30,000 bases of DNA, from contig JAWQFJ010026652.1 in NCBI GenBank assembly GCA_034096865.1, positions 1-30,000 of the forward strand. The letters run 5' to 3'. The stretch comes from Theodoxus fluviatilis. Its lineage: Eukaryota > Mollusca > Gastropoda > Cycloneritida > Neritidae. Position numbers and translations under genes: made by a program. The notes beneath the pieces were generated by a model. The model saw nothing but the letters and a program-made list of their open reading frames with translations. It made no database searches and was not told where the DNA came from. Positions 22,652 to 30,000 of the stretch are shown here, in pieces (the stretch's first letter is position 1; each line of letters opens with the position of its first letter).

Positions 22652-23730
22652 TCAGAAGTTGAGATATTATTCAATCTTCTGGAGAAGCGTAAGAAACGTT
22701 GGCATTTCCAGACCCACCCACATCATATTTTCTTTGGGGTCTCTTAGCTCTCAGAAGCTTGAAAGTTGTGAGAAATGTTAGCCTTATGGGCGTAGTTGGT
22801 CCATTAAAGTGCTAGTCATCAAAGAAGCACATACGTGCCTTGAAGATCCGTATACATTAAGTTGGGAACTTATCAATGCTTAGCACCCAACGACAAAAAT
22901 GTCAAAAGGGCCCATGAAGCTATGAATATGTGGTGTGATGTATATCTTACGTCTACAGATATGCTAAATGTGATGCGTTTACTTGGGTTGCAAAACGCGT
23001 TGTCAATGATGCACTAATGATTGGGACGGAGTCTTCAAGTGAGGGGAGGTATTTATGGAGACGGCTAGGAACGCTTCGGGTCAATGACCACTGCAAATAG
23101 TTTGATATCGTCTGGCATAGCATGCGTTCTGGCTGATGTGCGCGCCTTGTATCCGACACGAGCTTTGCAGGCTGGAACCATGTAATAGTCAGCGTTAAAC
23201 TCTTATACTGTCGACAGGGCGACCACACTCTGTAAATATCAAATTGCATTAAAAGACAAGCAAACCTTCAGATAAAATAGACGGAAATATTGGCGCCTAC
23301 AGGCACTGTTAAATTGAAAGTGTTAATCTATGCATACTTTGTCACATACATTTTCCAAAGCAGTCATGAAGATATTCTTATTTGTCGCTCACATGTATCA
23401 AACTAATACCAATACCATTTGGCAATGATTGTTTTCAAAATGTCGCCATATTGAATCAGAATATATTTAAGTCCTGCCTACAAAGTTTGAATGCGATTGA
23501 TGCAACACTTTCTTTAAAACGAGTATATTTCTGAAGTTAATGTTATTTGCGGGCAGTGCGAGCGCACATAGAAAAAACTCATAGGGAGTGCGCACGATAA
23601 ACAGCGGCAGGGTTGAAGGCAAATATCAGCAGCAGCAAGGTCGAAAGAGATTCTCAATATATTTTTCTCACAAATGCCACGTTCATGTTCCAGGCATGCA
23701 ATGCAGAACAAATAGCTCCCTACCTAGAAA
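22652..23730. other. Unassigned unique sequence
   Basis: This is A/T-leaning DNA without tandem repeats or recognisable coding motifs. The longest ORF (98 codons, 22953-23249 minus) is not recognised and has no supporting splice or start context. I see no RNA gene. Confidence 0.6.
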
Positions 23731-24545
23731 AAGGCACTTAAAATAGCAAGTCTCAGAACAATTCTACAATGGATTCCGTCACAATGTAGAACATACGGGA
23801 ATTATGAAGCTGACAAACTAGCCAACCTGGGATGGATAGATAGATGGAGTTTATGTGTCTGTCAGCCTTGTAGGATAAACACCCACTTGTTATCAATGAA
23901 TAAATATACATTCACGGCAGTGGATTCAACTACGATTCACTTAACAGTTATAATAAACTTATGAGATAGGTTCGAGTTCCACTGCCCATCAGCCCGCGTG
24001 GGCTATGTCAAACCTCCAATGATGAAAATTCACAAGAGTTGCCAGAGCAAAATTCACATTTCGATTTCCCTAGTCACTTAGGATGCGCTTAGGGATGGAT
24101 GGAGCCAAAGGGCTCATCTGATGTGTAGGCTTCACGATGCCAACATGAGAGCAGAGAATGAACAAGAAAACAATGAAGTATCATCTACAGAGATGATCAC
24201 TATCATCAAATCTCTGTACCGGACACAACCGCCGAAGGACAGCTACCACAAGCTATCCAGACAAGAACAGATGACAATCATCCGACTGAGGACAAGGCAC
24301 AGACTGAGATATCACATCTACCGAAAACTCTATCTTTCCCCAACGTCGACATGTTGTTGTGGAGAAGCAGAAGAGACTTTGGCATGTTCCCCAGGACTGC
24401 AAACATCACCACACACACAGAGAGGAGTCATAGCCACAACCAGTTGATGGGTCTGAAAACTGTATGGACTGCTGCACAACAGCTCAGAACAACACACTTT
24501 ATTGCAGGAACTGGTCTCCAGGTGTGACGGCGTTCGAGAAGAAGG
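23731..24545 (+). pseudogene. RNase H-type LINE pseudogene, 3' end
   Basis: Frame 1 at 23731-23835 reads KALKIASLRTILQWIPSQC, then GNYEADKLANLG. This matches the end of the RNase H domain of I/Jockey-like LINEs (LQWIPSHC...GNEEADxLAKxG), with Gln replacing His after PS. After about 285 bases without homology, frame 1 resumes at about 24121 with RLHDANMRAE, then SYHKLSRQEQMTIIRLRTRH, YHIYRKLYL and TCCCGEAEET. This is the conserved C-terminal stretch of the same family (LRTGHxRLxxH, CPCGxxxxTxEH). A frameshift then moves to frame 3, where KTVWTAAQQLRTTHFIAGTG and a TGA at 24525-24527 form the expected terminus. GAAGAAGG just after may be the 3' tail. Confidence 0.82.
23836..24120 (+). other. 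Non-homologous segment interrupting the RNase H LINE
   Basis: This lies between the RNase H piece and the C-terminal piece of the LINE pseudogene and contains stops in the element's frame. It begins with GGATGGATAGATAGATGG and ends near GGGATGGATGGAG, and holds GGTTCGAGTTCC, which resembles a tRNA B-box. It may be a small insertion or simply decayed element sequence. No target-site repeat is clear. Confidence 0.4.
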
Positions 24546-26680
24546 CCTTGATACCAAGACCGATCTTTCCCGGATCCTGTGCTCAGGCGCTGCACAGCGA
24601 TGTAGATTTACTGTTCTGCACCGAAATTATACAAACTTTTCCTGAACCAAGGAATTTAACGCATGAACGCATGCACATCCTACACCACGTCCCAGTGATG
24701 ATAACTGCATGTAAATATGCAGATGAAGCAAGTTTTTGCTCGCTATACGCTCCCCTCTGCACGACTCGCACTCTTTAAGCGTGAGTTATCAGGGCCACCA
24801 AGATATTTGATGTCGGAGGTAAACATTATGATATCAACGAATATAGAGTAAGCTTGGCTTCCCGTGCATAGCCGCCAGTCTCACCAAGGAGATCAAAACG
24901 GAATTTTAGGGTCGCCTCTATTTCATGGAAATATGAGGGTCGTGATGCTCTTATTTCCCTAGGTTATCAGACATGGGATCTGTAGATAGAGAGGGAATCT
25001 GGGGCATGAGTCAGTATGTGACATTAGCATACTTCCCTGCTGGAACGTGTGGACACTCCCTAGACTGTGCTGGCACGGAGGGTATCAGAAGCTGTTGGTT
25101 ATTAGATTTTCTGTAATTGCATTGCCTCCACTAGATCAGACCCGTGCTCTCTATATTTCGCCCAAAACTGTCGCATTCTCAGTCTCTGTTGTGTTGCAAT
25201 GACTTGTCTAATGCGACGGATGGATGGCATTACCTTGCATCATCATGGCATGTTGTCTCTTGGGAAAAGCAACGTGGTTGCATGGGAGAAAATATGTAAC
25301 TGACTAAGTGCTGGATTGTTCTTTCGTAATCTTTCATTGGGTCCTATGGGATGGTCTTGACGGAGATAATCGTGAATGTTCTTCCAATTATTACAGAAAT
25401 ATTGCACATCGGAAAACGGTAGCACAAACGATTTGGAGGGCAAATCTACTGCAAATGCCAAAAGTAAACATCTATATATATCTTGATTGTGTGCACAACG
25501 GTACCATTAAAAAAGCAGTACACTTTTATTTTTCGAAAACGAGATGGCCACGACAGTAGGTGCTGCTAAGAAAATCTGGCATGCAGTTGGTGCCAGTCGA
25601 CTAAATGAGACTGACAAGAGAATTCCGAGTGAGCACACGTCATATGCCACGATTCCGCCAGCAAATCTGCACGACCGGTAACCACTCAGACAAATAATAA
25701 TTCTGCAGATGCCTGTCATGGTGGGACCTGGCGAAAAACAAAAACAATGCACAGTCATCTTTCTGCACAACACATTTGGCCGCCATTTGCAGGTAATCAT
25801 CTTATCTAGTTGATACATTTTTGAAATTAATCAGGTTTACCCAAGCTAATTGGACATCGTGGCTTTTCATAGTCGCTTTCCAGAAGAGGCTGTTTCTCTG
25901 CATATGTTCCGACAACCACACATGGCACTAGTTTCAGCTAAGAAATTTGCAAGCTTTGTTTTTGTGGTTGTCTGTTTACGCTCGGATTCCGAAGACATAC
26001 GTTCTGGACGAAATCCCACTCCGGTTACGCGAGGATTTGCGTGACCTGGCGCGGGACAAGACTGCATTCCAAGAGCTATTTTGATTCCTTTAGAAAGTCG
26101 TGCATTCACATGTTCCACAACTGCACTTTTGTTCGATGACTGTATATTGGTCTCTGAGCAAAGGACGAGAAATGTTATCCAGCGTTTGACTATGTTTTTC
26201 ACATGTAATTTAACTGAAAGAAATGTGTAATTGTTGTCCGTATCAGATGGCTAGTTTAGCATTTACAAGGATATACATGCATTTCGAACTGTACCAGGAA
26301 ATGTGTAGGTGATGGATAATATCTTTGCCAAGCAGTTTCCTCTGTGTATTGTTTCCTGTTTCTATGAGAAGAGGTTCCCTGTATTCATAATGCTACCATA
26401 TACAACTAAATATATACATGTATAATATAGTTATGGATACAATAAATGTTAAATGCTATAAGTATGAATATTTAGGCTATATGCAAAAAATATCATGACA
26501 TATAATCGCAAAAAATACAGCAGTAAGAAACAATACAACACCACTGTACATTCAAAACTGTAACCCATGATTTTTAATGCGTCAGATTTATTGATCAAGC
26601 TAAAGACACTATCTAATGGGACCACCAGTTTCTGCAGTTTTGACGCGATTTGTCATTTGGCCTCTCTGTGACGTTTTGAC
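24546..26680. other. Unassigned unique sequence
   Basis: Only short ORFs occur (up to 111 codons at 25867-26202 minus and 103 codons at 25507-25818 minus), none recognised. An A/T-rich stretch is at about 26390-26530. No repeat, RNA gene or transposase motif is apparent. Confidence 0.6.
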
Positions 26681-27060
26681 ATTCGCGGGAACATCACTTC
26701 CGGTAGAATTAAAGCTACAGTGGACTAGTAATAATCGTGTTTTCACATAGTGGTGTCTTTCATGTGTATCTGAATTTAATGAATTCGAAGATTGAAATAA
26801 TCAAAGACACTTTGACCGTAATGAGCAAGAATTCATAGTCGATAAATTTGTTTACATTTGCCAGACTAGTGCGGGAATGTACACGTGATTTTTCAGTGTT
26901 GCCGTTAGTTTTATTGCAACAGTTTAGGTGCTGTACTTGTCATCCAGAAGAATTCTTCAGACTGACAAATTAATATTTTATGTTAGTGAGCTTTCATCGA
27001 AGAGCGAACAGCGCAGCTATTGTAAAATAGTGGCTCACTGGAAGTGATGTTTCCGCGAAT
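26681..27060 (+). mobile_element. Candidate MITE-like element with 24-bp inverted ends
   Basis: ATTCGCGG.AACATCACTTCC.GT at 26681-26704 is matched in reverse complement at 27037-27060 with 22 of 24 bases identical. About 330 bp of non-coding, A/T-leaning DNA lies between. This size and form fits a miniature inverted-repeat element, but I see no clear target-site duplication and no second copy in the window. The arm also contains CACTTCCGG, an ETS-type core, so paired regulatory sites are an alternative. Confidence 0.4.
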
Positions 27061-27717
27061 CACTGTGTCCGGGACCTCTCTCGTAATTCGGCGAAGCTGG
27101 CAGTCCCGTTAGATATAATTATGTTTATTTAATACTCAACAAACTAGAGAGAACTCTGAGAGCGCAAACCTCCACCAAGGACGCCACACGTTCTCTTCAT
27201 TGGTCATTCTAGTTTAGTTTTAGTGGTTGAAAGCGATTTCTGAGTGCGCAACGCAAACGACGACGTTATGAATAGTTTGACGTCATCAGCTTCGTGATTT
27301 GCAAACAAAACGAGATAATTGGCTCCGGTATTTTAAGCATTTTTTCTTGAGTAAAAACCCTTACCTCGCACCACATGTTATTAGGATTTTATGAGAATAA
27401 CTCATTAACGAACGAACCGAGAATAAAACACAACCTCCTTTGCTGAGTTAAAAAAGAGAAGGCTAAAATGTTCTGTTTCTCTACAAACGAACTACCTGCA
27501 ACACCATAAAATCCCAAAGGCCATATCGAAGAGGAAAGCTTTGAACACAGTCGCTTGCAAGCACAAAACTCAGCCACTACTGCTCTGGCTGAAATTCTCG
27601 CCCCATCATTTTGAGATAGGGGAGCGTGTGTCTGCCCAGATAGCGTTAGATTGCGCTTGTAACGAGTGAACCTGCTGCTCTGCTGTAATTTCTCTGCAAC
27701 ACTTCTTCAAGGCGCGC
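27061..27717. other. Unassigned sequence with a possible dispersed-repeat motif
   Basis: A segment at about 27143-27182 (AGAGAACTCTGAGAGCGC, then AAACCTCCACCAAGG) resembles, from memory, a short sequence widely dispersed in animal genomes near RTE-like elements. I cannot confirm it without a repeat library. Nothing else is recognised. Confidence 0.3.
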
Positions 27718-27933
27718 AGAAAGAAGGCTTAATGGGCGATAACGCGAGGAAACTTCCATAAAATTGCTGGAGGGCCCTCTTTTTCCCTAAGAAAAAACAC
27801 AGCGAACCTCTCCTTTCTCGGTGAGTGTTTACCGATCTGTGGCCTCATATCTGGAAGGAAAACGTGGTCTCGATAATCACACGTCGGGACAATTATTTTC
27901 ACACTTCTTCCGTAACGTTGTCTGGATCAACTG
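27718..27933 (+). repeat. Dispersed repeat copy B
   Basis: This is a diverged copy of the segment at 847-1068, in the same orientation, about 13 kb beyond the palindrome. Block order is conserved: AGAAAG, TAATGGGC, AAATTGCTGG, GGCCTCATAT, GATAA, GATCAACT. Similarity fades outside these limits. As with the arm copy, a long compound microsatellite lies downstream (28274-28640). Confidence 0.75.
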
Positions 27934-28273
27934 AACGCCCCATTTAGCGGCGTGGAAAAATATCAGGCAAATAAGTGACATCGGTTTACTGCGGACTTTC
28001 TTGTCTCCCCGTAGATGAATAGCAGACACAAATGAAAAACAAATAATTTATTCTCAGGCAGTGAAACATTCGCTGTAATTTCTGCTTTGCGCAGTTTTGT
28101 TGCTTTTCCCCCCGTCTGCAGTTTTTGATGTTTTACGATTTTTATGTGGGCGCTTTCTTCCGGCACACTAGTCGCCTTGCATGTTCTCCCACGTAATTCC
28201 CGGTGGACGATGGAGAGCAGCCAAATTATAGAAATGGGAGGAACCTGGTTTTATAAGCTGCCTAAAATAGAAA

Positions 28274-28499
28274 CGATGTGTGTGTGTGTTATGCGTGTGG
28301 GTGCGTGCATGTGTGTGTGCGCATGTGCATGTGCACGTATGCATGCTTGCGTGCGTGCGTGAGTGTGTGTGTGTGTGTATGCGCGCGCGCGTGTGTGTGC
28401 ACGCGCTCGCGCGTGTGAAACGGCAGGTGAAGACTGAGATCAAAGAGAAAAAGAAAGATGGATTGCCGGAGATATGAACACACTCTGTCTCTCTCTCTT

Positions 28500-28544
<45 letters not shown>

Positions 28545-28551
28545 GTCTCTC

Positions 28552-28627
<76 letters not shown>

Positions 28628-28640
28628 AAACGCACACACA
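28274..28640 (+). repeat. Compound GT / CT / CA microsatellite
   Basis: GT-rich sequence with GTGC and GCGCGC interruptions (28274-28420) is followed by a short non-repeat gap, then (CT)n with TTT and TGT interruptions (28480-28587), then (CA)n (28588-28640). The GCGCGC and alternating GT steps could favour Z-DNA. Overlapping ORFs are repeat translations. Confidence 0.95.
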
Positions 28641-29934
28641 TTTGTAGAAATAACCGTGGTCCCGTATATACCGCTTGTGGAAATCACTGTATTCACCTTT
28701 CCTCCGATTTCACACAATTGAAGCTAGATTGCCAGAGACGAAGCATCCTTGCTCTGTATGCACGACCGTACACCTTTTAAGTGCATGGCAGCAACGCATC
28801 ACCGAGTTGCAGCAGCGTTGCAAGCAAAGAACACTACTGGTCAACAGCAGTCCAGCACGAAGTCACGAGAAGGCCATGGAGTTCTAGGGTTACCAAGGTC
28901 GACGATTCCAAGATGGTGCAGACGCCAACGCTGAGTTGACTACGTTTGCATGGTCTTTGCAGCCACTATCCGCCCTTGTCACCTCATTGTGAGGCAAAGC
29001 CGACACGAAAACGCCATCTTGATTGTGAACAGGTTTTTGATCCTGCATGCAAATGCCTTCTGTCCACGTGACGTGGTGCGTGGGCAGTTGCTGGGACTTC
29101 CGGTGTGTACCGCGTTTAGTTTCGTAGCCGCAGACGTCTTTCGGTTCAAACGTCCCATTGAATTCGCATCGACGGACGAGGACAAAACGCTGCGTCCTTC
29201 TTGGCGTGAAGGAGTGGCGACGTTTTGCCGTGAAATTTATGGAGCAAGAGGGGACACGACGCTTCTCCACTCGTGCAAACATGTCTGGAGTACGGAACTG
29301 TGTAGGTGGAGCATGATTTGTCGCTATTAGGGTGTCGGTTTTTGCGCTCTTTGCGAACAAGCCGCTGGTGGTAAAAGAAGAGAAAGAAATCAGTAGCCTT
29401 TGACCATTTCCATAGGCCGGAAATAGCACACATGTTTTACTTGAGATGTAGCTTACTTCAGGTGGGTTTTTTCCCTTTTAATCTTGGCCATGATGCTGGA
29501 TCTTAAAGAAAAAAGTAGTTGTCTTTCAAGTTTCTGTCATGCTTGATATTTCTTTATTCCCAACCAACAACTTTACTTTCCAGAAAGAACTTAAAACTTG
29601 TAATGGAATTTTTGTTGATGTAACCGACACAGTAAAGTCGCGTGTGTCTGTGTAAAAACATATAATCGAAATTCTTTTGAGCTTCTGCGAGTGTCTATCG
29701 AACAAGGAGCTGTAAATAGCGTCGGTATGGCACCATTTTTACACTTCTCTCTCGCATCACGACAAGGATATCCTCATAGTCAGCACAAGTGTGTGTTTTT
29801 CGATGTGTTTATAAGTGTACAAGTAAACGGTTGCTTTGTTCATTTATAACTTTTGGAAGTGCATGCATATATTAACAAACTGAAATTCATTAAAGTAAGG
29901 TGAGCACAACAACGAAAGGTGGGAAAGCAAAAGT
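28641..29934. other. Unassigned sequence with two opposed open frames
   Basis: Frames of 126 codons (28950-29330 plus) and 179 codons (28890-29429 minus) overlap over ordinary, non-repetitive DNA. Neither product is recognised. The minus frame is the longest non-repeat ORF in the window; it has several Cys and His residues but no spacing I can assign to a known fold. At least one is likely a shadow or both are chance. Downstream to 29934 the DNA is A/T-rich without features. Confidence 0.35.
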
Positions 29935-29978
29935 CCACCCTCACCCCACCCCACCCCCACCCCCAACCCCACCCCCCG
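29935..29978 (-). other. C-rich tract, G-quadruplex-prone on the minus strand
   Basis: Runs of four to six C separated by single A or AA form a 44-base tract. The complementary strand therefore has many G-runs of four or more in close series, a classic quadruplex arrangement, with i-motif potential on the plus strand. Confidence 0.8.
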
Positions 29979-30000
29979 TTATTATCTGTTACTGGCACGC

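Noticed and set aside
19558..22674. Glycine-rich 899-codon and antisense 1038-codon ORFs as a silk, collagen or cell-wall-like protein gene
   Set aside because: They are open on both strands because the tandem unit is a multiple of three. There is no signal peptide, no splice structure and no non-repeat domain.
23960..24000. tRNA gene or tRNA-derived SINE suggested by GGTTCGAGTTCC
   Set aside because: There is no matching A-box or cloverleaf upstream, and the B-box has an extra base. Kept only as a note on the interrupting segment.
29270..29330. THAP-like zinc-finger start suggested by MSGVRNCVGG after ATG at 29281
   Set aside because: An early stop follows, and the remaining Cys-His spacing is absent; the resemblance is too short.

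Overview
This is eukaryotic, intergenic-type DNA, most likely from a metazoan and plausibly a mollusc or another marine lophotrochozoan. The organism is inferred from the very high density of (CA)n, (GA)n and GGAC/GGCA microsatellites, decayed non-LTR retrotransposon fragments of types common in such genomes, and the lack of long ORFs other than those made by simple repeats. No complete protein-coding gene, tRNA, rRNA, operon or CRISPR array can be supported. Most apparent ORFs are translations of simple repeats.

The dominant structure is a giant inverted repeat filling the first half. Positions 1-6900 are the reverse complement of 7898-14797 (position i pairs with 14798-i), separated by a 997-bp non-palindromic spacer. 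The left arm runs off the window start, so 6.9 kb is a minimum arm length. By reading I found five differences between the arms: one substitution, two interruptions of a poly-G run, and two 2-bp microsatellite length changes that cancel. Each arm carries the same mirrored microsatellite islands and a copy of a dispersed repeat that recurs, diverged, at 27718-27933.

The second half starts with about 2.2 kb of unassigned sequence containing a few exon-like signals. It continues with a CT/GT microsatellite (17053-17779), a decayed LINE reverse-transcriptase fragment (17780-18033) with a zinc-knuckle-like remnant downstream, and a 5'-truncated, internally deleted minus-strand LINE flanked by a 9-bp direct repeat (18841-19404). 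A CT/CA microsatellite leads into a 3-kb, roughly 110-copy, 27-bp minisatellite with higher-order structure (19666-22651), which is open on both strands because its period is a multiple of three. An RNase-H-type LINE pseudogene lies at 23731-24545. The remaining 5.5 kb holds a candidate short inverted-repeat element (26681-27060), the second copy of the dispersed repeat, a compound GT / CT / CA microsatellite (28274-28640) and a C-rich quadruplex-prone tract near the end.

No genes work together here. The window records retroelement decay, tandem-repeat expansion and a recent or homogenised inverted duplication. The most interesting objects are the palindrome and the structured minisatellite.
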